The notes under the pieces are model-generated. The model was not told where the DNA came from and did not search any database. It saw nothing but the letters and a program-made list of their open reading frames with translations. A program made the position numbers and the translations under genes. Positions 18,581 to 27,788 of a stretch of DNA of 64,000 bases are shown here, one piece after another. The stretch is from Aphanomyces cochlioides (lineage: Eukaryota; Oomycota; Saprolegniomycetes; Saprolegniales; Verrucalvaceae): the NCBI GenBank assembly GCA_019828595.1, contig JAHQRK010000010.1, positions 2,294,001-2,358,000 on the forward strand, written 5' to 3'. The first letter of the stretch is position 1; each line of letters opens with the position of its first letter.

Positions 18581-19988
18581 ATGGACGATTGGGATATTGA
18601 GCGAGATTTACACTTCCTTATCGCGACGGACGAGCACCTAGAAGGCGAGCTGGATCATGTCTGCAGCTTGCTTTTGGATTCACCAAGCGATAGCACAACG
18701 CAACCCAACGAGACAGGACATTTGATACCAACAGCTCAGCGAAAGGCGTCCACGACGAAAACACCTGGACGAAATCGAAGAAGGCATGAAATACTCGAGC
18801 TTAGACGCCAAGTGAAAGCTCTCAAGAATGAACTGACAAACGTGAGACATCAAGCTGCGATGCAAAACAACATGTCCATGTGGGAGAAGGCTGCACGTGC
18901 TCAGCTTTACCACATGGAGAAAGCCATCCAGGAGAACGAACTTCTCCGTGGAAAGACAAGCGACAACAGCTTGTTTATTGCAAAGATGAAAACGTTTCTG
19001 CACAAGAAACCGCGGTCGAATGTACGCTTCCTCCGTCTAAATGCATTTATTTGACAGTGTCTATAGGCAGAGCTATCGTCGGAAGATTGGCAAGAGTACA
19101 AACTCGCTGCGAGTGCTTCACTTCGCGTCGCTGGTATCCATGCAATCGCAGACCGTCAATACACACGTCTTGACATGGTGCTAATCAATGCTGGCTTATT
19201 CGGCGTCAAGGATAGCTTTGCTTGCGTTCGCCCCAAAACAAACAGCGACGGTAAGGGACTTTATGTTGAGCAAATCTATTGCGTGAACTTGGATGCGCCG
19301 AGGGAAAACATCGTCAATGCGATTTGGTCGTTCTGTAAAGATGGTCAATTACAATGCCCTCTTCCATCGGATGCACAACAAGTACATTTGCATTCCAGTG
19401 TTCCCGTCTAACTCATCGTAGGTCATTGAAATCGTGGACCAAAATACTCTGTACGAAATATACAAAGAGCGAAGCTCCGCTGGTGTATTTTGCCACTCCA
19501 ATATGATCCGCAAGTTGTATGTTGAGGAGCATCGACACATTATTCTGTCGCGAACTGTCTTGCATGACGCATTGTCGCCGCACATGGTCCATGGTGACGT
19601 CGAGAATGAAAGCTCCTGGTGCGAATTTCCATACCTTCTCTTCTCATCAAACATTGGTTGCAGGATTGTCGTCGAGGATGACGAGTTGAATCCCCACCAA
19701 TGCCACGTTACATGCCTACTCCAAGTCCAAAACGATCTTTCCAAGCTTCCAAGTCCTATGCAGTTAGATGATGACCGCATTGTCGAGCATTTGTCCAAAC
19801 TCGTGCTGAAACCGATGCCTCAAGGCCAAGGATTAATTTTCCCAGAGGTCAAGGGAATCGACTGGAATAACTTTCCAACGACGATGGCAACATTCATGCA
19901 AATCAGCAAGAGGTATGAGAAACACATGATCCAAGTCATCAATCAAGCTGTCTCCAACTTTCAAGCGTCTCCAGTATTACCGAGATAA
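18581..19988 (+). CDS. bZIP / M96-like protein with C-terminal START-like region, three exons
   Basis: Exons 18581..19021, 19067..19381 and 19422..19988, with introns of 45 and 40 nt, give 440 residues with all junctions in frame. Residues 62-90 (PGRNRRRHEILELRRQVKALKNELTNV) form a basic stretch running into a heptad coiled coil, as in a bZIP, and a second predicted coil follows at 100-125 (WEKAARAQLYHMEKAIQENELL). The remainder (SSEDWQEYKLAASASLRVAGIHA onwards) resembles the large oomycete M96 mating-specific/START-like family that commonly follows such coils. No signal peptide. Probably a nuclear regulator; target unknown. It is the only non-lectin, non-repeat gene in 14-29 kb and is intact, so the lectin duplications have taken place around it. 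Confidence 0.75.
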
Positions 19989-20461
19989 CCATTTAATCCA
20001 TGTATTTAGCGAGAAAAGGTAATTCAGACGACGACGTCCATGACATTACTTCAGGGATAACTAGCTCAAGTGGTTGGCGATCTCAAAATCACTTGCAGAG
20101 ACAGCTTGACTTGGAATCAGTTGGTTATTCCTAGCCCCAGCAGGTTATGCCCGTGGAATGACCGCGTGTGAACGACTGCAGCGAGTCTCGTTGTCCAGTG
20201 AGAGCTGGAAGATAGTGAGCTCGTACACTGTGGTCTACTGCAGATTCTGTTGCCATTGCACAGTTTGATGCTGCATCGCAAGAATCTCGCATCTCAATAT
20301 TCATTCTCTTCATGCAATGTTACATCTCTCGGAGATTGACTCTGCAATGCTTGTAGTTTCGACTTCAATGTGACCGAAGTGTTCGTCTCATAAGCTCAAC
20401 GTGCGGTAGATCAGGGTAGAGGCATATTGTGTTTTTCACTGGACTAGCTGAACCTTCCGCT
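19989..20461. other. Spacer before lectin G
   Basis: No gene seen. Confidence 0.4.
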
Positions 20462-20944
20462 ATGCTTTTGTGGATATTGATCCTATTGCCCGCCGTGGCA
20501 TCGGTGGATTATTGCAATCTGTGCGAAGTGGACCAGGACCGGCCATTGAAATCGCTTGTGGGCAATACAATCGTGATCCAAGCAGCAATCAAGATGTCCG
20601 AGATATCGTACAAAGATTCAATTTCGACAAAGAACAAAACTCTGCGACTTCAAATGCAAGAAGACGGCAATTTGGTCCTCTTCGACCTGAAAAAGGAGAA
20701 ACCCATCTGGGCGACGATGCCAAAAGAAACGTTCATACACCGCGCTAACGCAAAGCTCCAAAGCGACGGTGTCTTGGCTGTGTTCGCAAACATTGACAAC
20801 AATGCAATCTATGTGAGTCAATCCGCTGGAAAGGGAACTGCACCGTACTGCGTTGTCGTGAGCGACAATCCATCAAGATATGGCGTGTCGATTTATGATT
20901 CCCAGTGCGAAAAAGTGTGGCATCCATCAGTTGCGCAGTTGTAA
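20462..20944 (+). CDS. Secreted bulb-type lectin G
   Basis: This is a 160-residue protein of the F/G/H subfamily. ATG 20462 begins MLLWILILLPAVASV, a signal peptide; the frame is open further upstream only from a GTG. CNLCEVDQDRPLKSL at 18-32. Repeat 1 is QEDGNLVLF (66-74), retaining an aromatic residue in the Tyr position. Repeat 2 is degenerate (QSDGVLAVF, 100-108). Repeat 3 is PYCVVVSDNPSRYGVSIYDSQCEKVW with Cys130/Cys149. Close to H in order and spacing of all elements. Confidence 0.85.
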   Translation: MLLWILILLPAVASVDYCNLCEVDQDRPLKSLVGNTIVIQAAIKMSEISYKDSISTKNKTLRLQMQEDGNLVLFDLKKEKPIWATMPKETFIHRANAKLQSDGVLAVFANIDNNAIYVSQSAGKGTAPYCVVVSDNPSRYGVSIYDSQCEKVWHPSVAQL

Positions 20945-21680
20945 GTCTCTCTGACCATGCTTGAATGTCCATTCTGTGCCCTCCACTTGAATGTTGTAAT
21001 GAAAAATTCTTGTGAAATGAATAAGTGAGTTTCATAAGCAAAGATGAAGACTCTTAGGTATAGCGAGCTTCTTTGACCAAAGCTCTGGAGACTGCTCTTT
21101 TCCACCTCACTGGGCATTTGTATTAGACATGATGAGCAGACACAGATGTGCTGCTCGACCGCGGCACGGTGGCGGCTATCCACACTAGATATAGGCTCAT
21201 TATTCATCGGTTGTCATGCCCCCGCGAACTTGGAGTTAAAAATTCCAGCAGGTGTAAGAGGATATGATGGACATGTACAACGCCAACACCAAGAAGGCTG
21301 GCTCCAACATGCTCCTTCTCCCGGAAGTCAAGGACCTCACAGGGATCAACCCCCTTGGTGCCCCAACGGCTGTAGCCGCAAATTTCTCAAGAGTGCGAAG
21401 TGTGCACGGACAACAGCCCCTTGGATCTGCTCGACTCTTCATCAAGGATACAATGGTTTGTCAGCTGAGGGCGAGCTACTGTATCGAGCGGTATGAAATG
21501 ATTGCACTCATTGAAGAATTTTGCGTTCTTTTCGGACTATCATTGAAGCAACTAAATCACAAACTGGTTTTCAAGGACAACCCGTTCAAGCTCTTCTCGC
21601 CCATGCCAAGTGGAAAATGGTTGCTCAGCAACGAGATTCATTTCGTGTTTGCGACTGAGCTGGTTGCAACTGTTTGCACC
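20945..21680 (+). other. Spacer with a 139-codon open frame fused in frame to lectin H
   Basis: An ATG at 21264 opens a frame that runs without a stop for 139 codons into lectin H. The extra sequence (for example LFGLSLKQLNHKLVFKDNPF) resembles no domain I know and no other lectin in the locus has such an extension. It may be a chance open frame, a remnant of inserted sequence, or a genuine alternative N-terminus that would hide the signal peptide. I treat it as non-coding. Confidence 0.35.
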
Positions 21681-22166
21681 ATGTTTATGTGGACTTGGGT
21701 CCTGTTGCCGATCGTCACAGCCACTTCGTACTGCAATCTGTGTGACGTGGATCAAGACACGCCTTTGAAATCCCTCGTCGATCGGGCGATTCTTAGTGAA
21801 GCAACGCTGAAATTATCCAAGATTGGGTACCGAGAATCGATTTCGACCAAGCCGCAAGCGCTGCGCTTTCAAATGCAAAGCGATGGCAATTTGGTCCTCG
21901 TCGACATGGACAAGTTGAAGCCAATTTGGGCCTCGATGCCAAAAGTGAAGAAAGTCAACGCCGCGTACACCACCCTTGAAAGCGACGGCCCCTTGGCTGT
22001 GTTTGTAAACAACGACAATGAACGTCCAGTTTGGAGCACTCTATCCTCTGCAAAGGCGAGTAGTCCCTATTGCTTGGTCGTGAGTGACAACGAAACAAGA
22101 TATGGTGTATCGATTTACGACTCCGAGTGCACACTATTGTGGCGTCCGTCAGTCGCTTCAGGGTAG
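21681..22166 (+). CDS. Secreted bulb-type lectin H
   Basis: This is a 161-residue protein, counted from ATG 21681, which starts the signal peptide MFMWTWVLLPIVTATS. CNLCDVDQDTPLKSL at 18-32; repeat 1 QSDGNLVLV; repeat 2 ESDGPLAVF (degenerate); repeat 3 PYCLVVSDNETRYGVSIYDSECTLLW. Neither repeat has the full QxDxNxVxY. This start is chosen over the in-frame ATG at 21264 because every paralogue begins with its signal peptide at the equivalent point. Confidence 0.8.
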   Translation: MFMWTWVLLPIVTATSYCNLCDVDQDTPLKSLVDRAILSEATLKLSKIGYRESISTKPQALRFQMQSDGNLVLVDMDKLKPIWASMPKVKKVNAAYTTLESDGPLAVFVNNDNERPVWSTLSSAKASSPYCLVVSDNETRYGVSIYDSECTLLWRPSVASG

Positions 22167-22429
22167 AGACTCTAGCCAAGACTGTTTCCTGAGCTCTCTC
22201 TCTCTTGTGAATATGAACTTTGTGTGGTTTGTTCGCCTTAAACTACGGAAATGATGACTAGATTTCAATTCCAGCAATTTCTCTTATAACTCCGTGGCTG
22301 GTGGCACTGCTAGCTTTTGCTTAGATTAACTTTTTGGTACCAAGCACGACGAGCGTCTCTTTTTATGTCATTGTAGCGTGGATACTGGCAACCATTCGCA
22401 TCGTTTTAGCTCGTTGACGTCTCTGGAGT

Positions 22430-22798
22430 TTATACTTTACAAGCTTCAAACTCACGGCAGCGATGGTACATTCGTGAATTTACTTCGCCAATGACTGCTT
22501 CAGGAGACTGAGCTTTCTTTCCAGACGACCAAAATGGCTTCATTGCTGCCGTGTCCATCACGACTAGATCGCCATCCGGGATCAAATGAAGCGCCAATCC
22601 CTGAGATTTCGTCAGGATTGGAGACTGAGCTACAAAATACGACATGTCTGAATCTGCAAGACTGACAAACGACAGTGGACGGCGAGACTTGAGCGGTCGA
22701 TCTTGGTCAACTTCGCATAACTTGCAATGCGCGCTTGAAACCCCGACGGACGCGAACACAGCCCAAATGAAGAAGACTGCCACGCTGATGGGCATCAT
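22430..22798 (-). pseudogene. Lectin I, 5' half, inverted
   Basis: The minus-strand frame from ATG 22798 gives a signal peptide (MMPISVAVFFIWAVFASVGVSS), CKLCEVDQDRPLKS, a degenerate repeat 1 (IPDGDLVVM) and KPFWSSG, then leaves homology at about 22475. The missing C-terminal half lies immediately beyond the start codon on the opposite strand (22834..23058). An inverted 7-bp match (CATTCGT 22469..22475; ACGAATG 22830..22836) marks the two junctions. Turning the intervening ~370 bp round would put both halves in one frame. The product as it stands is truncated, with about 8 unrelated residues at its end. Confidence 0.8.
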
Positions 22799-22833
22799 GA
22801 TAACGTTAGTCGAATATCAGCAAGCAGGGACGA

Positions 22834-23058
22834 ATGCGAGATGACGGCAACTTCGCGATATACGCATCGGGGGTCAATGGTGTCTTGTGGTCAACGGAGA
22901 CGGCTCACCAAGGCAAACCTCCATATTGCCTGGCTTTGAGTGACAACGAAACGCGATATGGCCTATCGCTGTATGATGCTACTTGCTCCCAACTATGGCA
23001 AACACCGGCCAGAAATCATGGCAACAACTCAAACACAATCAAAATATATTCCCCATGA
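22834..23058 (+). pseudogene. Lectin I, 3' half
   Basis: The plus-strand frame begins inside the family's repeat 2 (MRDDGNFAIY) and continues VLWSTETA, then PPYCLALSDNETRYGLSLYDATC...W, the complete repeat 3, with a short C-terminal tail. It has no signal peptide or CxxC: those lie in 22430..22798 on the other strand. It has no promoter of its own that I can see, so it is probably not expressed as a secreted protein. Confidence 0.8.
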
Positions 23059-23532
23059 TTGCATCGAGTTGTGAGTTTGTTTAATGACGGAGTTGCGACT
23101 ACGAACCACGGTTCTAGACTCGACATTTAGCACTACCGGTAGAAAGGATACCAAACTTAGTCTTCTAGCAATCGTGGGATACGTTGTAAGTCAACAAGAC
23201 GCAGTAGCGTTGAAAGGTTCATCTAATGCAACAACTGCAATATGCTAAAGAACACCACGACAAGTTTGCCCCCCCCTCCTCTCTCGCGCTTCCCCTGCTA
23301 TCCCTGCTACACCTGTCCCTCCATTTCGGTGAAATTTTAGATTTAAAACCTCTGGGAGGATCCCTGGGGTGCTGTGTCATGAAGAAGACGCCAATATATG
23401 TCACTGGGAGCACTGACTTTGCTTGGTTTCAACCATTGTGCAGCCGGCACTATCTTTAAAACCCATATTCCGTTGAGGTTGCTATAAGTCACGAGCTCGG
23501 CAAGATTGAAGTGCAATTCCTGGCTAGCAATG
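23059..23532. other. Upstream unit of lectin J with C8 tract
   Basis: No gene seen. About 23120-23290 repeats (diverged) at about 24700-24885 upstream of lectin K: shared are TTCTAGC(A/C)A, ACGTTG(T/C)AAGTCAA, AGACGCAGTAGCGTTGAA and a run of eight C (23269..23276). Confidence 0.6.
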
Positions 23533-23548
23533 TTCATTTTCAATTTGG
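23533..23548 (+). promoter_or_regulatory. Initiator-like element that decides the lectin J start
   Basis: TTCATTTTCAATTTGG matches the oomycete initiator plus flanking element. It lies just after the in-frame ATG at 23530, so the transcript probably begins downstream of that ATG and translation starts at ATG 23563. Confidence 0.5.
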
Positions 23549-23562
23549 CTGCCAGCTCAAGA

Positions 23563-24084
23563 ATGACTCCTGTCCATCGCCCTTTGTCTTGGCTTCATCT
23601 CGGATGGCTGGCCATCGTCTGGGCCGCTTTTGTCCGTGCGATTGATGCCCATTGTGATATCTGCGACTTGGACCAATCTCGATTCTTGGTGTCAAACTAT
23701 GACGAATACGACAGGCTCGAAGCTTTCTCTTCTTCAAGAGGCACGATCACGACGAACTCTAGCGCATTGCGAATTCAAATTCAAAAGGATGGCAATTTCG
23801 TCCTGGTCGATCTCAATCACAATAAACCGATCTGGGCGTCGATGAAGTTTTGCCGGTCGATGTACTCGATCTTTGCCATCATGCAAAAAGACGGCAACCT
23901 TGTCGTCTATTGCAAGAACCGCGGCAAATATCCCATCTGGGCTAGCCAAACTTCCCTCCAAGGCACGGGACCATATTGCGCAGCTCTGAGCGACGACCCA
24001 GCCCGTTATGGTCTCAGTGTCTACGATGCGACTTGCAAGTTGCTCTGGCGCAGCAACGTCAAGCCGCCTCCTAGCAATTCATAG
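23563..24084 (+). CDS. Secreted bulb-type lectin J
   Basis: This is a 173-residue protein. From ATG 23563 the N-terminus MTPVHRPLSWLHLGWLAIVWAA is a signal peptide; an in-frame ATG at 23530 would add 11 residues but lies before the initiator-like element. CDICDLDQ at 31-38 defines the J/K/L subfamily. Repeat 1 QKDGNFVLV (74-82); repeat 2 complete QKDGNLVVY (Q108-Y116); repeat 3 GPYCAALSDDPARYGLSVYDATCKLLW. An extra Cys pair, Cys97 (MKFC) and Cys117 (VVYC), is unique to J, K and L and could add a disulfide between repeats. The tail is Pro-rich. Confidence 0.85.
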   Translation: MTPVHRPLSWLHLGWLAIVWAAFVRAIDAHCDICDLDQSRFLVSNYDEYDRLEAFSSSRGTITTNSSALRIQIQKDGNFVLVDLNHNKPIWASMKFCRSMYSIFAIMQKDGNLVVYCKNRGKYPIWASQTSLQGTGPYCAALSDDPARYGLSVYDATCKLLWRSNVKPPPSNS

Positions 24085-24579
24085 CCATGCCCAAGCCAAA
24101 TCAAGCTTACTTCATATCCTGCATAGTACGAAAGATAATCCAATTGCTAGTTATGTATTGGAACGCCTGTTGGCCAAGTTCCCTCGTTGATGGTTGATAA
24201 TCATGGGAATTTTAAGCGAATATGATAGTTGTTCGATGACCGCGCGGTGTTTTATGTCCAGGGGTCGTCAATTCTTCACGATCGACATCATTTGGATTGA
24301 AAATTTTTCCTACAACTGCAGACGTGGGGATTAAGCAGACTAAAGTCATGTCGAACTCTTCAGTGCTAGTGTTATTCCAATGCGATGTGTGTTTGCGTGC
24401 CTAGCGTATCTGCGTCGAGTGGTGCCTTCGTCGGCACTGGGAAATATTCACGTCACCAAGCGCATAACAGGCGTTACGACATCTTACAATCCCAAGGCTA
24501 CGGCGACGCTCGCGGCATCGGTGATAGATGAGTTTCCATCGAGATAGCAACCTACTGTACGGTTGAAAAGATCCATGGT
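24085..24579. other. 3' flank of lectin J, part of a duplicated unit
   Basis: No gene seen. The first ~80 bp match the 3' flank of lectin K (CATGCCCAAGC, TTCATAT/TTCATCT, TACGAAAGAT), and 24240-24290 matches about 25860-25910 (CCAGGGGTCG(G)TCAATTC(T/C)TCACGA). Confidence 0.55.
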
Positions 24580-24700
24580 CTAAGACGCAACTTCACTTTG
24601 CAATTCTGGCGTGGATCGAATTGCTGGAATTTCAACCATGGAAGTCGTGAATGCTGCTGTTGTCCCTCCTCCTTGTGCTTGCAGTCGTGCCTCGGTGATG
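24580..24700 (+). pseudogene. Relic of an L-type lectin 5' end
   Basis: 24588-24690 aligns with the region around the start of lectin L (26173-26280): CGCAACTTCACTTTGCA, ATTTCAACC(A/G)TG, GAATGCTGCTGTTG and CCTCCTCCTTGTGCTTGCAGTC versus CGCAAGTTCACTTTGCA, AATGCTGCGTTGG and CCTCCTCCTCGTCGTC. No lectin-domain sequence follows, so the gene was lost apart from its promoter and signal-peptide region. Confidence 0.6.
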
Positions 24701-24849
24701 GACATGATATTTAGCACCACAGCGGGTATCAAATTTAATCTTCTAGCCAACGGGGGCTACGTTGCAAGTCAATAAGACGCAGTAGCGTTGAAGGGCTCAT
24801 CGAGTAATGCAAAGATTGCAATGTGTTGAAGATCCACATGATAAATTTG

Positions 24850-24884
24850 CCCCCCCCTTTGCCCCCCTTGCTCCCCCTTACCCC
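24850..24884 (-). repeat. C-rich tract with four C-runs upstream of lectin K
   Basis: Runs of 8, 6, 5 and 4 C separated by TTTG, TTGCT and TTA. On the minus strand this is four G-runs with short loops, a candidate G-quadruplex (inference). It lies about 290 bp before the start of K, at the position equivalent to the C8 run before J. Confidence 0.5.
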
Positions 24885-25172
24885 ATTGTTCCTTGTGGTA
24901 GGTATTGGCACCTTCTTCATGACTCAGCATCAGAAAGACTCCTCTTTTATGTCTTAATGTCCCCCGAAATGCTCTAACTTTGATGGCGAAATGGAGGCAA
25001 CGGGGGAAGCGGTAGGGGCAAGGACTTTAGCTAGGTTTGACGATTGTGTAGCTGGATCTATCGTCAAAACCATATTCCATTGAGGTTGTTGTAAGTCACG
25101 AGCAAGATTGAAGTGCAATTCTCGGCTAAAATGCATCGAAATTCATTCTCGATTTGTCTACCTCGCTCAAGA

Positions 25173-25691
25173 ATGACACGTTCCAATCGCTCTTTGTCTT
25201 GGCTTTGTCTCGGACTCGTGGCCATGGTCTCAACGGCTTCTGTTGGCGCGTTTGATGCTCATTGTGATATTTGCGACTTGGACCAGGGTCAATTCTTTGT
25301 CTCCAACTATGAGCAACACGACAGGCTCGAAGGTTTCGTTCCTTCCAAAAGCGCGATCACGACCGACTCGAACGCATTGCGAATTCAAATGCAACCGGAC
25401 GGCAATTTCGTCCTCGTCGATCTCATCCACAATAAACCGATCTGGGCGTCGATGAAGTTTTGCCATTCGACCGAAGCCATCTTTGCCATCATGCAAAAAG
25501 ATGGGAACCTTGTCGTCTATTGCAGGAAACGCGGCGATCGTCCTATCTGGGCTAGCCAAACTTCCCTCCAAGGCACGGGGCCATATTGCGCAGCTTTGAG
25601 CGACGACCCGTCTCGCTTTGGTCTCAGTGTCTACGATGCGACTTGCAAGCTGCTCTGGCGTACCGACGTGAAGCCTCCTGGTAGTCCATAG
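25173..25691 (+). CDS. Secreted bulb-type lectin K
   Basis: This is a 172-residue protein, a close paralogue of J. From ATG 25173: signal peptide MTRSNRSLSWLCLGLVAMVST; CDICDLDQ; repeat 1 QPDGNFVLV; repeat 2 complete QKDGNLVVY; repeat 3 GPYCAALSDDPSRFGLSVYDATCKLLW. It has the J/K/L-specific extra Cys pair (MKFC / VVYC). An ATG at 25131 is also in frame, but an initiator-like TTCATTCTCGATTTGTC at about 25142 lies after it, as in J, so the later start is preferred. J and K differ mainly in the signal peptide and the segment before repeat 1. Confidence 0.85.
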   Translation: MTRSNRSLSWLCLGLVAMVSTASVGAFDAHCDICDLDQGQFFVSNYEQHDRLEGFVPSKSAITTDSNALRIQMQPDGNFVLVDLIHNKPIWASMKFCHSTEAIFAIMQKDGNLVVYCRKRGDRPIWASQTSLQGTGPYCAALSDDPSRFGLSVYDATCKLLWRTDVKPPGSP

Positions 25692-26212
25692 ACATGCCCA
25701 AGCGAGATCCAGCTTCCTTCATCTGCTGCATATTACGAAAGATGAATCCAAGTGGTTGTTGTTTGTTTAATAGTCTGTAGTCCACGTCCCCCCCCCGTGG
25801 ATTCCTTGCCATCGCATTCGAATTTGTGGTTGACATCCCCTTCGAGATATTCCTCCGATGGCCGTGCGGTGATTTGTACCCAGGGGTCGGTCAATTCCTC
25901 ACGACGGCGTTTGTACACCATCTCCACCTTGGAGTTTGACGACAAAACTTCATATTCTGCTTCCCGCGATGGCCGTCACGACTAACTTTCTTCACTCAAT
26001 TCGTTGCTTCGACCGCTCAAGTAGACAGAAAATTGCCATGGCGTTGACGAATTGCCGGCTTGATAACGCAGTCAAGACGGGCAGACTTTTCCCTCGGCTG
26101 GGTTTTCATCAAAGAGACGAACGGACGCATCAATATTCGAGAGACGGCAAGCTTGGGTTGTAAATTTTCGAAGACGCAAGTTCACTTTGCACGACTGGTG
26201 CTCATCCAACCG
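25692..26212. other. 3' flank of lectin K and promoter of lectin L
   Basis: No supported gene. It is homologous in part to 24085-24640, as expected for a tandem unit. A TTCACTTTGC initiator-like element lies at about 26181. Confidence 0.45.
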
Positions 26213-26794
26213 ATGGCATTTCAACCGTGCAAGTTGAAAATGCTGCGTTGGTGCCTCCTCCTCGTCGTCATTGCGATGTTTATCGTACGCGGGGAGGATC
26301 AACCGGTTGCAGGTCCATGCCGAGAGTGCATTTGGTATCAATCTCGCATTTTTACCACGACGACCGGCTACGACTCGTTATGGCTCAAGCCAAGCAATCT
26401 TAGCTCCTTCACCACCAAGTCGGGCGATTACCGATTGCAATTGCAGGCGGATGGCAACTTGGTTCTCGTCGATGTAAGGAAAAACGTGCCGATTTGGGCC
26501 TCGATGCGTTTTTGTCCTGGCTTGAGCTACAACATCTACGCCGTCATCCAAATGGATGGCAATTTTGTCGTGTACTGCAATATGCGTCGCAATGTGCCCA
26601 TTTGGGCCACCCAAACATCCTTGCAAGGAGCAGGGCCGTACTGTGTCGCGTTGAGCGATGAACTGCCAACGTTTGGACTGAGCGTCTACGATGGCAATTG
26701 CAAATTGCTCTGGCACGCTGACGCTCGACCGACCATTGCTCAAGCCCAAGCGATGGAAACAGCATACCTCGCATTCTTGAACAGTACACTCTAA
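26213..26794 (+). CDS. Secreted bulb-type lectin L
   Basis: This is a 193-residue protein. ATG 26213 precedes MAFQPCKLKMLRWCLLLVVIAMFIV, a signal peptide. The CxxC is CREC rather than CDIC. Repeat 1 is QADGNLVLV; repeat 2 is complete QMDGNFVVY; the subfamily Cys pair is present (MRFC / VVYC); repeat 3 is GPYCVALSDELPTFGLSVYDGNCKLLW, in which the usual D/N-x-x-R-Y is replaced by ELPTF. An Ala/Gln-rich C-terminal tail of about 25 residues (IAQAQAMETAYLAFLNSTL) is unique to L. Confidence 0.85.
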   Translation: MAFQPCKLKMLRWCLLLVVIAMFIVRGEDQPVAGPCRECIWYQSRIFTTTTGYDSLWLKPSNLSSFTTKSGDYRLQLQADGNLVLVDVRKNVPIWASMRFCPGLSYNIYAVIQMDGNFVVYCNMRRNVPIWATQTSLQGAGPYCVALSDELPTFGLSVYDGNCKLLWHADARPTIAQAQAMETAYLAFLNSTL

Positions 26795-27788
26795 GCCTCC
26801 AAGTCGTCTTGTCATCCTGTTGATTTTTTGCATTGTCTTGCCGAGAAACATTCAAGTCGAGAGCAAAGAACATCGCGTAGTCCATTGAGTTTTCCAACAA
26901 ATACACCGAATTGCCATCGTGGACAAGTGTATTTCTACCTGATGAAAGTGCACAGGCCAAATGATGCGCTCCCGGGTGTAATGTGTGGTTGTGAGGGATA
27001 CAGACGTGAAGGCAATCTTTGCCACGACCTTGCCGAGTAGAAGGCAATCTTTGTCAGTCCGCAGGAATGTTCGCATGACTTCGGTGTTGTCGAATCCATT
27101 GATATATGTGCGACCAGAGGCGTCGTTTGATGTATTAAACGGCTCGAGCTCGACTGGATGGTCTTGAGATGACTTGGATGGTTGAATCATGCAGTACCAG
27201 TGAACATTCACAAGGCGGCGCAAGAGGTAGACTCCGCTTCTTGTCGAGTTTTCACGAGATGCACTACCGAGGCATGCCGATGAACGACATGTCGGTCGCC
27301 CAAAAGGGAAAGAGTCGCTTTGTCTTTGGCTCAAAGTACGAGACGACAAAGCTGCCTCGTTCTCAAGCCACTGTAGACCTTTCCTGACGAGTGCTAGAGC
27401 AGTGGACGGTCTTGGTCTGGCGATCAAGAACTGCAGTGTTGGACTAAATTTCGTGCCCGCCAGCACCGCGCTAACTGTCATCACGATGGAGATTCCACCG
27501 CGCATGTTGATTGACACATTGAAACAGAAGAACCATCCACTTGAGCAGAACAATCTCGACAGACCTCATCAGTTGCTTCAATAGCTGCAACGCTGATGTA
27601 TTGAAGGCACATATCAAGTGCAATCGATAGAATCTTCTTGCTCACGACGACATTCGAGCCGTCAGCTCTCTAGAGATGTCAACGCAGAAACTCTGGGAAG
27701 CCCCACATATTGCAAGCGATGCTTACAAGTTAAAGCCAATAGCTCCACGTGTCGTTGTGGCCATGCCACGCCGCGACTGCGACTTCAT
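26795..27788 (-). other. About 1 kb between convergent lectins L and M; possible decayed gene
   Basis: A minus-strand frame of over 230 codons (26852..27553) opens only from a TTG and has no recognised motif. A second minus frame around 26860-26940 reads DGNSVYLLENSMDYAMFFALDLN, which looks protein-like. Together they suggest a frameshifted, decayed gene on the minus strand, but I cannot name it and will not draw exons. Confidence 0.25.

Noticed and set aside
26544..27553. Calling the minus-strand frames between lectins L and M a named gene.
   Set aside because: Two protein-like frames exist but no start, splice sites or family could be supported.
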